Source of the DNA: Symbiodinium natans
Taxonomy: Eukaryota; Sar; Dinophyceae; Suessiales; Symbiodiniaceae
Length of the DNA stretch: 64,000 nucleotides
Direction: 5' to 3'
Assembly (NCBI GenBank): GCA_905221605.1
Contig: CAJNDS010002615.1
Span: 165,001 to 229,000 of the forward strand
Positions 54,101 through 63,792 of the stretch are shown here, in pieces. A model generated the notes under the pieces. That model ran no database searches. It saw nothing but the letters and a program-made list of their open reading frames with translations, and was not told the origin of the DNA. How positions within the stretch are numbered: position 1 is the first letter of the stretch; every line of letters starts with the position of its first letter. The position numbers and the translations under genes are program-made.

Positions 54101-57100
54101 GACCGGCGGTTCCCCGTTCTGTGCATGCAGAGTGGCTGCCTGAGGCCTCGGGCTTATAGGGATTTTGGACGTTTCGTGCTTTTGGGTTTCTCGAAGGGAC
54201 CCTTCATCGTATTCCCCGGAATACATAAGCCTTCTATATACCCCTATATCGTCCCTACAGGCCTAAGTAGCTCAGGGCTGATCTCCAGCACCCAAGTTTA
54301 ACTTTCCCAACAGTCTGGGTACTGTTGCGAGGGGTGTCGGGTGTAGGGTTCGGGTAGGCAGCCTGTACCGGTTCAGGGGGTGCGAGGTGGGGTGCGGGCG
54401 AGGGGGAGGGGGGTTGATGGGGGTTGGAGGGTGGGTGGGGTGGGTGCGACAAACCCTAATCAAACCCTAACCCGCAAACCCCCGCCCAGACCCGAACTTT
54501 CATGATCGCCGACACTGGCTGACATGCAACCAAACCGGATGGAGCTTGACACGCCATCCTTGCTTGGAGGTTCAGGGTACTTATTAACCGCTTGTATCTG
54601 TACTTAAAACTGTACTTACAACTGTACTTATAACCATATTAGGGCTTATAAGTGGGGTAAAGTACGGTCCTCCTCATTGGTTAGGAAGTACCATGAACCT
54701 CCAAGTGCTCCCTTTGTCAGGTTGAAGAGCGAGGTTCAAGTGTATCAGTGGCAAGAGACCAAGACCGAGGAGACGACCAAAGACTCAGTGGGTGGTGGCG
54801 AGACGACGACTACGCGGTACGAGTACGACAAGATCTGGTCTGATTCGGAAATAGACTCGTCGTCGTTTCAGCAGCCGTCTCACAGCAACTCGATATCTGT
54901 TTCCGGTCTGAGCTGTGGCACGGAAGAGACAACCAACGCCACCGTCAAGTATGGTGACGCTGCGACTGAACTTCGAGGTCTTTAATTGGGTATCCCTAAG
55001 CCCGAAACCCTAAACCCTAAACCCATGCTGTTTGGTGGTACCTAAGAAGCCTTTGTTGCCATGTGCAGATAGAACACAGCGGCACAGCATCACAAACCCG
55101 TTCGACCCAAGAGCCCTTATTTACGGATTCGCTGCTCCTTAGGCAAACTATATTGGGGTCAGGATTAAAGTTTTTCTTAGTTTAGGGGTACTAGCCTCCT
55201 TGGCTTGTTGCCTGTTGCGTATAGGTGCGTTTGGCATGTGCTGCCTATGTGTGGACGTGTCCTAGTTCTTGTGCCGGATGCGCTGTCGCTTCAATAGCTC
55301 TGTCCTCGTTTTTTTGGACGCATTTTTTGATCCTGGCTTTTTTGAAGTTTGAAGGGCTTGTCTGCTTCATCTTTCTCAATGAGCTTTTGAAGACGTGTTT
55401 GGCGAAGGGACGTACGCGCTGGGGCTTGCAGTGATACGGCCATCGGGCGAATCGTGAATGCAACCTGTGCTATGCGTTGAAGTCTGCTGTAGTAGATGTT
55501 GGACTTCGCAGCTTCGGTTGATGGATGATGGCAAACGAAGGCAAAAATATGGCCTCTTTCAAATGCGCTCTTGCTACGTAAAAGGTAAAAGTTGCTTGAC
55601 TTAGGGCACCTTTTGGGGTATGAAAAGGTGTCCAAACCGGAACCTGGCCTTCAGGGTTTAGGGTTTAGGGTTTAGGGTTTAGGGTTAGGGTTTAGGGTTT
55701 AGGGTTTAGGGTTTAGGGTTTAGGGTTTAGGGTTTAGGGTTTAGGGTTTAGGGTTTAGGGTCTAGGGTTTAGGGTTCAGAGGAGAGCCACTACTTGCCCC
55801 AGCAGTTGGTGCAGCAGCTGGGCGACTGGCAGGATGCCAACGGCCTCCTCAAAGTCGTGGAGTTCAACGGCTCGCAGTTCGCGCAAGCGGAGGAGTGGTG
55901 CCCCTGCTGGACTCGGTAGGCCCTTGGGGATGTCTTATGTTTTTGCTTATTTGGGTGTAAGAGGACCATGTTTAGGGATGTCTTATATAATTTCCCTTAT
56001 TTGGGTGTAAGAGGGCCATATTTTCGAGAATCCTACTGGCAGTTGATGATCAGGCTTGCACTGGGCAGCTTTGTCTGTTGGGGGGAGGGGGGGGGAGGGG
56101 GGGTGCTTCAGAGTTGTCACTTGTCAGGGTCCGCAGATCATTGTTTTCCGCCTGAGGTTCTATTACCCGGCAGCTGCTGCCAGATCACCCACAGTTGGTA
56201 GTGTGCCTTGGAGGTTTAGGGTTGAAGATGGCTGGGCTTGTGGCGTTACATGGAGTTTAAAGCTTTGAAGGCTGACCCCACAGAGTCCACTACCCCTTCG
56301 TTAAGAAACATATCATGCCTGGAGTCATAACAAGGATCTCTGTGTCATGTAAGGCATATCCTTGAATTCAACGGGATATTGGACCCTAAACCCTAAGCCT
56401 AAACCCTAAACCCTAAACCCCAAGCCCTAAGCCCTAAGCCCTAAGCCCTAAACCCTAACTCTCTGTGAAGTAGGCCCAGTCTCAGGTTCGCGCCTGCTTC
56501 AAGTACGTGCCCGATGGACCGGCGTCGGTCATCGCCCTGCAAACGGATGACCGGCAGCATGCAAATGCAGAGCCTTGCCCGTTGAATTCCAAGGAATGCA
56601 CCATAAGGGCTTAGGGTTTAAGGTTTAGGGTTTCGGGTTTACAACAATAAAAAGACCCCCAATATAGATCTCCCAAATTGTAGGATCCCCTTATAACAAG
56701 GACCCCAACTAAGGTACCCCTACTTTCGGAAGCCCCCATATAAGGAGGGCAAGTTTGTTGTGCGTTTGTTTGCCAAACGTGCCCGTATCCGCGCAGTGAG
56801 TAGGCCTAATGCGAATTTGAGGCCACCTTCTTGCCCTATCGACTGGTTTATCGAGGCCTGTGCACGATCTGCGAGCTCCAGCAGCCCATTCACAAGTGTT
56901 TAACACCAGCTTGTGCTAAGTCTCGCCTGTTCCTTAGGAGCGCTGGATGGAGATGGGTGGGACACTTGTCTGGTGCAAAACCACCACCCTACCCCAACCT
57001 TACACCCTAAACTGAAGTTTTGTTGCAAAGTCTTGCGCGCCCGCAAACCTGTCCTGAAAGGCTCACCTTGAAGCGCTGAACCACAAAGGCACAAGACGCC

Positions 57101-60100
57101 GATGTTATTACGTACATAGTCTTTACACATATGATACTACCTCTTCTTATCTTATCTTTACATCGCAGTAAAATGTTGCAGATTATGTTGTACTGTTGTA
57201 CTTGTATTGGTATGTGCCTTCACGTTTAGGGCACCTACAACAAAGGCCTCAAAACCAAGGACAGTGCCTGCAAGAAGCACAACCCGAAACCAAAAGCCCC
57301 CAAACACCAAAAAACCAAAAAACACCCAAAGTGCCCCCAAACCCTGAACCCTAAACCCCTAAACCCCCAAACCCCAAACCCTAAACCCTAAACCCTAAAC
57401 CCTAAACCCTAAACCCCTAAACCCCTAAACCCCTAAACCCCTAAACCCCTAAACCCTAAACCCCCTAAATAAGCCCTAAACCCTAAACTCCTAAACCCTG
57501 AACCCCCTAATTAAGCCCTAAACCCTAAACCCTAAACTCCTAAACTCCTAAACCCCTAAACCCCTAAACCCCCCTAAATAAGCCCTAAACCCTAAACCCC
57601 TAAACCCCTAAGCCTTAAACCCCCTAATTAAGCCCTAAACCCCAAACTCCCCGCCCGGGGCTCGTGGCAGGCCTCTGCGGTGGCCGTTCCGGAGAGGCCC
57701 TGCAAAAGGCGCTCCTGGCCCAGGGGTCCAAGGACGGTGAGGAGCTGTACGAAGAGGACCCCGGGGTTTGGGGTTTAGGGTTTAGGGTTTAGGGTTCAGG
57801 GTTCAGGGTTTAGGGTTTGGGGTCTAGGGTTCTTGGGGCTGTTTGAGCTGTTTAGGGTTCTGAGGGCTTTAGCTTGGGACATTTATGTATCTGAGTTTCA
57901 ACAGGATTTTAGGAATACTCCCAGGGGCTCCAATACCCCCTAATTGAGGAACATGCCTTAAAAATATCGGCGCGTTCCTTATGGTTTTAAGGAATGTTGC
58001 TCAATAAGGAGTTTAAAGGGCTAAACCCTAAGCCCTAAGCCCTAAACCCTAAACCCTAAACCCGAAGCCCATTCAGGGGTTGCATTGGAGTCTCTGGGTT
58101 GTCAGAGGGGAGGTGCCAGCCTTGGAAGGCAACATCTGAAAAAGGCTTAAAAAGGGCTTCATGAGCAACCCTCAGCCTTCTAAAGCCCTAAACCCTAAAC
58201 CCTAAACCCTAAACCCTAAACCCTAAACCCTAAACCCTAAACCCTAAACCCTAAACCCTAAACCCTAAACCCTAAAACCCTAAAACCTAAACCCCAAACC
58301 CCAAACCCCAAACCCCAAACCCCAAACCTCAAACCTCAAACCTCACTCTGGATCTAGGGCTTAGGGGGCACTGACCCTCCATCCTAAGCCCTAAACCCCT
58401 TTAAGGGGCGCACTTTGGATGCTCAGTTTGTGAGAGGGTTCTTAAGGGAGGGGGGGGGGGGTTCTTGGGGGGGCAGGTACCTAGCAAACCTTAGGGAAGC
58501 TTAGGGAGCCTTAGGGGGTACTGGGGAGTGTTCGGGAACCTTGGGTTACATACCTCCCTTGAACCCTAAACCCGAAACCTTAAACCCTAAACCCTGAACC
58601 CTAACCCCGCCCTTAAGCACCCTATAAGTTTGCACCCCAGGAAGCCTGCACCACGGGCCCGTTCGCTTGCCTGTGCTGCTGCCGCGAGCCTAGCTCGTTT
58701 CTTCAAGCTGCCGTGGTTTAGGGTTTAGGGTTTAGGGTTCAGGGCTTGGGGTTGATGAAAATTAGTATGGCATGTTTCCAACCCCAGCTCAGTGTTAAAG
58801 GTTCCCTGGAACAGCATGCAGCCGAGTGTGGTGAAGTGAATCGTTCAAGTTTCAGTGAACCTAGACCCCAAAGCTTTCGACCTGTCCACCTGCACGACCC
58901 AGGTTGCAACCTGATCACCAGGTGCTTCTCCCACTTGGCCCCGCCGCAGATCTTCGAAGCTCGTCCTGAAAACTGGCCTGAGCTCCAAGTCCCAAAAAGC
59001 CTGAGAGCCCTAAACCCTAAACCCTAAACCCTAAACCCTAAACCCTAAACCCTAAACCCTAAACCCTAAACCCTAAACCCTAAACCCTAAACCCTAAACC
59101 CCTAAACCCCTAAACCCTGAACCCTAAGCCCTAAACCCTAAACCCTAAACCCCAAACCCTAAACCCTAAACCCTAAACCCCTAAACCCTGAAGCCTAAGC
59201 CCTAAACCTAAACCCTAAACCCTAAACCCCAAACCCTAAACCCTGCCGTCAGCCTTTGGGAGGCTGCGTTTCACGGGCACAGCAGCCCCAATGAGTGTTT
59301 GGAGAAGCTGGCCCTGCTGCTGGGCGATTTAAGGTTCAGGCTTTTCATGTTGCAAGGGCCCTTAGTATGGGGTTTAGGGTTTAGGGTTTAGGGTTTCGGG
59401 TTTAGGGTTTAGGGTTTAGGGTTTATAGGGTTTAGGGTTTAGGGTTTAGGGTTTAGGGTTTAGGGCTGGGGTTTGGGGTTTAGGGTTGAGGATCCAGGGT
59501 TTAGGGCCCAGAGTTTCGGGTTTGGGGTTTAGGGTCTAGGCAAACCGAAGAACGGATGGTGTAGCGGTCACCGCGTTCAGAGGCTTGGACTGATGATGAA
59601 GTGGGGGCTGCGGCTGCTGTCCTGGCTCCTGCTGTATGCTGGCACCTACGCCCTCTTTCAGCCATTGCTGGCTTCTTTGCCTGCACCTGCAAGTTGCATG
59701 TAGGGTTTAGGGTTTAGGGTTTAGGGTTTAGGATTTAGGGCTTCCCCCCCGGGGCTCGATGTGTAACGTCGCAACCCGCTTCTCTGCCTTGGGATGCCAA
59801 GTCGTGTGCTTGGGACGGCAGGTCTTCGTGGACATCGTTCCATTCCTTGGGCCTTACATCAGCAGCGGCGCGGGTTGGGTCATTGGCGTGGCGGTGTTCC
59901 TGGTGACCGCCATGCTGGCCACGTTGGTCATCTCCATTGCCTTCCTCCTCTACCACCCACTGGTGGGCTTGACCTACATGGCCTGCACTTGCCTCAGACG
60001 TCCGAGACCAGATCATGGCCCAAAATACACTGAGCCCGTAGAGTTTTGGGAGAACTCAAACTACTCAAAAACACATGCTTCTTCGACAGTTGCGACCGAA

Positions 60101-60106
60101 GAGTGA
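51047..60106 (+). CDS. TMEM43: TMEM43 (LUMA) family membrane protein gene, at least 13 exons
   Basis: TMEM43 proteins are endoplasmic-reticulum/nuclear-envelope proteins with one N-terminal and three C-terminal membrane segments around a large lumenal domain. Hallmarks seen in order: the N-terminal helix SWLSRMGEAFASVIMGLAMI followed by W.NERR (51325-51566); RLVHLND (53628-53750); EVQVYQWQETKTEE with GGGETTTTRYEY and WSDSEIDSSSF (54721-54977); YLPQQLVQQLGDWQ (55780-55915); QVRACFKYVPDGPASVIALQ (56480-56580); four lumenal exons to 59328; LMMKWGLRLLSWLLLYAGTY (59581-59691); and VDIVPFLGPYISSGAGW with two hydrophobic runs to the stop at 60104-60106. The middle exons 57671-59328 are placed by order and frame only. 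One exon between 51567 and 53628 may be missing. All introns carry telomere-like repeats. Family assignment is confident; exact boundaries are not. Confidence 0.85.
51325..51566 (+). CDS. TMEM43: TMEM43-type exons: N-terminal membrane segment
   Basis: Exon 51325 to about 51400 (after TTGTGAG) reads SWLSRMGEAFASVIMGLAMI then PFSLAA. Exon 51508-51566 (after GTCACAG) reads ALMWMNERRNAQQEMHQLD. The intron between them starts with CCCTAAG/CCCTAAA sequence. The W.NE.R motif directly after the helix is diagnostic of TMEM43. The exact donor of the first exon is ambiguous within GGCAGCTTGG. Confidence 0.7.
51748..51783. repeat. TTTAGGG array
   Basis: Four perfect copies plus edges, in a TMEM43 intron, 30 bp before a candidate exon. 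Confidence 0.9.
51815..51880 (+). CDS. Possible TMEM43 exon
   Basis: After GGTCAG two frames are open: VSEQARKLREVRRAAFGP and FRNKLESFVRCEEQLLARLW. Either could follow the NERR exon depending on the donor chosen. Both are charged and helical. The frame cannot be decided without transcripts. Confidence 0.3.
52040..52205. repeat. GGGCCCAGGGG tandem repeat
   Basis: About 15 units of 9-11 bp with core GGGGCCCAGG, in an intron. GGGCCC is palindromic, so the array pairs with itself. Collagen-like Gly-Pro frames appear on it and are artefacts. Confidence 0.92.
53036..53093. repeat. Dispersed repeat family C (copy 3, reverse, partial)
   Basis: Minus strand GGGGGGTTCCGAAGTTAGAG then GGCTCCTTCTTGGAGTCCC. 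It is partial but clearly related to the copy at 56652. Confidence 0.6.
53628..53750 (+). CDS. TMEM43: TMEM43-type exon with RLVHL motif
   Basis: After TTTTTGTAG the frame reads EARTTLSDRFSGSPLAAQRL, then VHLNDADATGMDE. The family has a conserved G-[KR]-L-V-H-[VIL] strand here. The donor is probably TCAAAG|GTGG at about 53750, although the frame stays open to 53785. Confidence 0.55.
53976..54098. mobile_element. Inverted-repeat element in a TMEM43 intron
   Basis: The left arm ATGGGTTCCCTACTACTAAACC pairs with the right arm GGGTAGTAGGGGAAATTCC. The centre has a poly-C run and TTAAGCCTAATTAAGGCTAC. Non-coding, about 123 bp. Confidence 0.65.
54563..54705. mobile_element. Inverted-repeat element, family A (copy 4)
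   Basis: Ends are CTTGGAGGTTCAGGGTAC and AAGTACCATGAACCTCCAAG, with CTGTACTTA repeats inside. It is 143 bp. Its right end is 15 bp before the well-supported exon at 54721 and thus supplies the sequence just upstream of the 3' splice site (GTGCTCCCTTTGTCAG). Confidence 0.85.
54721..54977 (+). CDS. TMEM43: TMEM43-type exon: core YQW domain
   Basis: It starts after CTTTGTCAG and ends CGAG|GTCT. The frame reads LKSEVQVYQWQETKTEETTK, then GGGETTTTRYEYDKIWSDSE, then IDSSSFQQPSHSNS. This is the most conserved TMEM43 signature ([KR].VEMYQW.E, GGGET..TY.Y.K.WS...IDSS.F). At 257 nt it is one of the longest exons in the window. It joins 55780 in phase through G|AG. Confidence 0.85.
55652..55775. repeat. 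TTTAGGG array
   Basis: About 17 copies of TTTAGGG, almost perfect, ending 4 bp before the CAG acceptor of the exon at 55780. The array itself therefore forms the polypyrimidine-poor 3' end of this intron. Confidence 0.97.
55780..55915 (+). CDS. TMEM43: TMEM43-type exon: YLPQQLVQQ segment
   Basis: The frame reads ESHYLPQQLVQQLGDWQDAN, then GLLKVVEFNGSQFAQAEEWC. It corresponds to the part of the family with L...L..QL..W followed by a short strand. The donor is ACTCG|GTAGGC. Phase to the next confident exon (56480) does not fit directly. A small exon may lie between (for example near 56128-56200), or a repeated GTAGGCCC present at both intron ends may shift the site. Confidence 0.7.
56480..56580 (+). 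CDS. TMEM43: TMEM43-type exon: VRACFKYVPDGPASVIA
   Basis: The frame reads SQVRACFKYVPDGPASVIAL, then QTDDRQHANAEP. It matches the family's G[DE][LVI]R[VI].[FY].YV...P..V[ST]V[IV]A[KRL]Q pattern. The donor is CC|GTTG or a site within GCAGAGCC. The following intron holds TTTAGGG repeats and a family C element. Confidence 0.75.
56652..56742. repeat. Dispersed repeat family C (copy 4, reverse)
   Basis: The minus strand reads TATGGGGGCTTCCGAAAGTA then GGGGTACCTTAGTTGGGGTCC. It is very close to the copy at 47509. In a TMEM43 intron. Confidence 0.7.
57340..57650. repeat. CCCTAAA / CCCCTAAA array
   Basis: About 35 units, first CCCTAAA, then a homogeneous run of the 8-bp CCCCTAAA, then a roughly 75-bp composite (containing CCCCCTAAATAAGCCC) repeated about three times. 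It shows higher-order amplification of the telomere-like unit within one intron. Confidence 0.95.
57671..57763 (+). CDS. TMEM43: TMEM43-type exon candidate (lumenal)
   Basis: After CGTGGCAG the frame LCGGRSGEALQKALLAQGSK then DGEELYEEDP is open and acidic. It sits where the family has a G....L......G..S.EE[ML] segment. Frame choice depends on the previous donor. Confidence 0.5.
57936..58012. mobile_element. Hairpin element in a TMEM43 intron
   Basis: CCCTAATTGAGGAACATGCC and the stretch ending AAGGAATGTTGCTCAATAAGG are imperfect inverted repeats around CGGCGCG. About 77 bp, non-coding. Confidence 0.6.
58190..58346. repeat. CCCTAAA array grading to CCCCAAA and CCTCAAA
   Basis: Twelve or more perfect CCCTAAA units, then CCCCAAA x5 and CCTCAAA x3, each variant in its own run. 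This shows stepwise local homogenisation. Confidence 0.95.
58641..58714 (+). CDS. TMEM43: TMEM43-type exon candidate: Cys-rich
   Basis: After CACCCCAG the frame reads EACTTGPFACLCCCREPSSF then LQAAV, ending near CCGTG|GTTTAG. The Cys cluster is unusual for animal TMEM43. It is placed here because it lies in order and in an open frame between better exons. Confidence 0.45.
58902..59004 (+). CDS. TMEM43: TMEM43-type exon candidate
   Basis: The frame reads CNLITRCFSHLAPPQIFEAR, then PENWPELQVPKSLRA. It ends directly in a CCCTAAA array. There are two possible acceptors, at 58901 (CCCAG) and 58921 (ACCAG). Confidence 0.45.
59005..59246. repeat. CCCTAAA array
   Basis: Thirty or more units, mostly perfect, with a duplicated roughly 80-bp segment (CCCCTAAACCCTGAACCCTAAG-type) in the second half. 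It fills the whole intron between two exon candidates. Confidence 0.97.
59253..59328 (+). CDS. TMEM43: TMEM43-type exon candidate
   Basis: After GCCGTCAG the frame reads LWEAAFHGHSSPNECLEKLA then LLLGD. It would lead into the next exon's RLGLMMKW, where the family has a helix ending in [NE]..[ML]..W.[LFM]R. Confidence 0.5.
59370..59545. repeat. TTTAGGG array
   Basis: About 20 units, mostly TTTAGGG with TTTCGGG and TTTATAGGG variants, in opposite orientation to the array one intron upstream. Confidence 0.95.
59581..59691 (+). CDS. TMEM43: TMEM43-type exon: first C-terminal membrane segment
   Basis: After GCGTTCAG the frame reads RLGLMMKWGLRLLSWLLLYA, then GTYALFQPLLASLPAPA. It matches the family's [SN]S.[ML]..W..R..G[FW].[ML].[FM].G helix and the polar [FT].P[LI] that follows. 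The frame stops at a TAG at 59701-59703, so the donor lies before that. Confidence 0.8.
59822..60106 (+). CDS. TMEM43: TMEM43-type last exon: two C-terminal membrane segments
   Basis: After GGGACGGCAG the frame begins VFVDIVPFLGPYISSGAGWV. It continues through two hydrophobic helices (GVAVFLVTAMLATLVISIAF and YHPLVGLTYM with flanks) and a 40-residue polar tail, ending at TGA 60104-60106. D[LI]VP.LG..[IV]S.G is a family hallmark, as is the short [FY][RH]P[LV] between the last two helices. It is the longest confident exon (95 codons). Confidence 0.85.
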   Translation, partial: VFVDIVPFLGPYISSGAGWVIGVAVFLVTAMLATLVISIAFLLYHPLVGLTYMACTCLRRPRPDHGPKYTEPVEFWENSNYSKTHASSTVATEE

Positions 60107-60589
60107 ACATTCATGTTGACATGGCGAGGCGTTGGCCTTCTCGTCGCCGTCACCGTCGGCATCTCGCGCGTGATGTCTGCCTAGTCTACTGCTGCGCACT
60201 GGCCGCATCGCAGGAAGCCGTCTCCCAAATGCCGTCCAGGATGGCTTGTAGCACGTTTCGTCCGTGCAGCAGAAAGCATTGGTGTTGGTGAACTCAGGGA
60301 ACAACCACCTGTAAACCTGTACGTGCAAACCCTGAAATTCCTAAAATGCCAATAGGCCCGAATCCCCAAACTCCAAACCCTAAACACTAAACCCGAATTC
60401 ACGACCAATAGCCACTGAATTCAGGATTAAGGGTCGTGGGTTTTGGCATTTTAGGGGGGTCGGGCTTGGGGGTTTTGGGGCTCAGGGGTTTAGGGAGTTT
60501 CGGGTTTGGGGTTTAGGGTTTAGGGTTTCAGTTAAGGGTTTGGGCTTGGTGTTTTCGAGTTTAGAGCTCCAGGTTTGGCTGTTGTGTTT

Positions 60590-60690
60590 TAGGGTTTAGG
60601 GTTAGGGTTTAGGGTTTAGGGTTTAGGGTTTAGGGTTTAGGGTTTAGGGTTTAGGGTTTAGGGCTTAGGGTTTAGGGTTTCGGATTTGGG
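60590..60690. repeat. TTTAGGG array
   Basis: About 13 nearly perfect copies, interstitial, downstream of the TMEM43-type gene. Confidence 0.95.
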
Positions 60691-61259
60691 GCTTCGGGTG
60701 CTGATCTTGTAGTGCTCGCATAGGAGACGATTTGGGGTTCCCGCATACCCTTGACTGCGGGAAGACTTCACAGCAGGGACCCTATTTAGGGTCTAGGGGT
60801 TTGGATTTGACGGAAGATTCCTTAGCTTGGGGTGTTGAAGTCTCTGCGCTCTAATGGTCACCTCCTAAAGGGCAAACCGCCCTTTCGGCATCCTAAGTGA
60901 GAGCATCCCTACACCCTCCGTAAACCCTGAACCCTGAACCCTAAACCCTAAACCCTAAACCCTCAACCCTGAACCCTATGGATGCAGGAAGGTCCCGATA
61001 GTCAGAGCCACCCCAAAAGCCAACCGATTGCTGCGCACAAAGGCAGCGAGAGTGTACCACATACCTCTGAGATAAGAATATACTGCTGTAAGCCAGAAAC
61101 TAGGGTTTAGGGTTAAGGGTTGCAGAAACGTAATATGCCTGTATCAAAGGGTGTTGGGCTCTCTGGGTACAGGCCACACATGCAACCCCCCATTAGAGGT
61201 GCCGAAGACCTCCCTGCGGGAGTCCCTGGCAGCAACCCACACTCAGGTCCCTGATTCTG

Positions 61260-61490
61260 GCCTCCCTAGACGCCCGAAGCCCCTAAATCCCCCTAAACGC
61301 CTTAAACCCCCTAAACCCCCTAAACCCCCTAAACGCCCTAATCACCCTAAAACACCCCAAACACGCTAAACACCCCAAAACACACCCTAAAACACACCCC
61401 GAAAACACACCCTAAACACACACACCCTTAAAGCACACCCCAAACCCCCCAAAGCACCCTAAAACACCCTAAACACCCCAAACCATAACC
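61260..61490. repeat. CCCCCTAAA and CACCCTAAAACA derivatives
   Basis: The unit shifts from CCCCCTAAA to CACCCTAAAACA and CACACCC, with lengths of 9-13 bp. It shows drift of the telomere-like unit into new local satellites. Confidence 0.85.
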
Positions 61491-62542
61491 CCTCCCTGAA
61501 AAAGAGTGGCCATGAACTGCCAGCGTAGCCATGGCCTGGACACGCTTCGTGGTCCTCCCTCTGTCTGCGCCTCAGATGCATTGCGAGGTGGTCTGAGAGT
61601 TTAGGGTTTAGGGTTTGGGGTTTAGGGTTTAGGGCTAGGGTTCAGGGTTCAGGGTTCAGGGTTCAGGGTTTAGGGTTTAGGGTTTAGGGTTTAGGGAATA
61701 GGGTTTAGGGTTTAGGGTTTAGGGTTAGGGGGGTTAGGGTTTCGGGTTTCTTTTATGCGGCTTTGGGATTCTTTATGTCAGGACTCCTTGGTACGCTGAA
61801 CCCTGAATGTCTGACTTTGCATTTGAGAGCGATTGGGCGAGCCAAATTCCAAATTTGATAGGCACTGTTCGAGCATGAGAGCATTCCCCATAAAGCCTTA
61901 GCTCCCACTGCATAAAGCCCCCAAACCCCGAAACCACGAGCCCTTAAACCCTGAACTCTCTAAACCCGAACCCTAAACCCTGAACCCTGAACCCTAAACC
62001 CTAAGCCCCGAGCCCTAAACCCTGGAGCCTCAGAGCCCTGAACCCTAAGCCACAAGTTGTCAAGGGTCAACGTGGTTTCTTCAACAGCAGAGGCGCCGCA
62101 CCCGGTGTAAGCGGGCCAGCTCGATGGCTCGGAGGGTTTGGGGAAGAGGTTTAACGTGGGTTTAGGGTTTAGGGTTTCGGGGGTTCTAGGGTTTCTAGGG
62201 GCTTTAGGGGCTTTAGGGATTTGGGGTTCAGGTTTAGGGCCGGGTCTTAGGGGAGGGGTTGGGGGAATCGTTTTTTGGCTGGCATCGCTTCAATACCGTC
62301 GCGACATGCCCGGGGGTTGCTTGCCGACGAATTCGCCTGTCGGCCTACGCAATGTAGCGGCGATCAAGACCGCTTTGGGCAATAGCCCCGTCATGCCTGA
62401 ACCCTGAACCCTAAACCCTAAACCATAAACCCTAAACCCTAAACCCTAACCCCAAAACCCTAAACCTTAAACCCTAAACCCTAGGCAAAGACGGCGAGCA
62501 CCATCAAGGCAGTGGCAAGGATGGTGTAGAGTTCAGGGGATA

Positions 62543-62639
62543 CTTGGAGGTTCATGGGTAGTTATAAGTAGGGGTTCTAAGTACGGCAACTATCTTTACA
62601 ACTTAACCACACTACTTATAACTGCCCATGAACCTCCAC
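62543..62639. mobile_element. Inverted-repeat element, family A (copy 5, best preserved)
   Basis: CTTGGAGGTTCATGGGTAGTTATAAGTAG at the left and its near-perfect complement at the right (one or two mismatches over 28 bp). It is 97 bp. The right end merges into CACGCAG, a possible 3' splice site, at 62643. Confidence 0.9.
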
Positions 62640-63792
62640 GCAGGGTTTGTGGATCATCCCAGGGGGCCAACATCACTCCAGGCCCCATCCCCAGAACGAA
62701 GCCCAGCGACGTCGCCGAGAAAGTCTCCCATGGCATCTAGGGTTAGGGTTTAGGGGTCTAGGGTTTGGGGGTCTAGGGTTTCGGGGTCTAGGGTTTAGGG
62801 GTCTGGGGTTTAGGGCTCCTGCTAAGCCCCAAAAAGGACGCCCCAATAAGGTCCCCCACCATCTGGCAGTAGAGCTGGGACGCACCGCGTTCCGCTGAGT
62901 GGCCATGTCGAGCAGTGCTGGGGCCGCGTTGGGTCACTTGGGCCCTAGTACGGGTTTAGGGTTTAGGGGTTTAGGGTTTAGGGTTTAGGGGTTTAAGGTT
63001 TAGGGTTTAGGGGTTTAAGGCTTAAGGGTTTTGGGTTCTTAGGGCCTTTAGGGGGTTTCCAAAAAGCCTTGGGGGCGGCCACTTGGGGTTGAGGGTCGTG
63101 TGGGTTGAGGGTTCAAGCCTCAACCCTAAACCCTCAACCCTAGGGGTCATATGTGGAGAGTCCGAAGCCCTAAACCCTACAAGAACCCTAAACCCTAAAC
63201 CCTAAACCCTAAACCCTAAACCCCTAAACCCTAAACCCCAAACCCTAAACCCCAAACCCCAAACCCTAAACCCTCCCCCCCCCCCCTATTGTGCCAGGTG
63301 CCTTGTGCAGGTCTCCCCTTCCACTGTGTGCCGGGTGGCCAGCTGCGGCCTGAGGATGCAAGAGGGAGCGACGATGTCAGGGCGTTTAAGGTACAGGGTC
63401 TTGGGGTTGGGGGTTGAAGGGGTTTAGGGGTTTAGGGGTTTAGGGTTTAGGGTTTAGGGTTTGTTTAGGGTTTAGGGTTTTGGGGTTTTGGGGCTTAGGG
63501 TTTAGGGGCTTAGGGTTGGGGGTTAGGGGATCTACGATTTCACGGCTTAGGGGGTGTGTATTGGAATTGGGGGGTTCGGGTTTTGGGGTTTAGGGGGTTT
63601 AGGGGTGTGGTGTTTTAGGGGCTTCGGGTTTCAGGGTTTAGGGGTTTTAGGGGCTTAGGGGCTTAGCAGGGTTAAGGGATTTAGGGGTCCAGGGGTTCAT
63701 GGGTTTCGGGTTAAGGGGGTTAAGTTAAGGGGTTTAGGGTGGTCCCTGCGTAGCTGTGCCCAGGCCGGTGCCATGCAGGCCGCAACGGGATA

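Noticed and set aside
7079-63735. A true chromosome end (telomere).
   Set aside because: Arrays are short, numerous, interstitial and in both orientations, with genes on either side.
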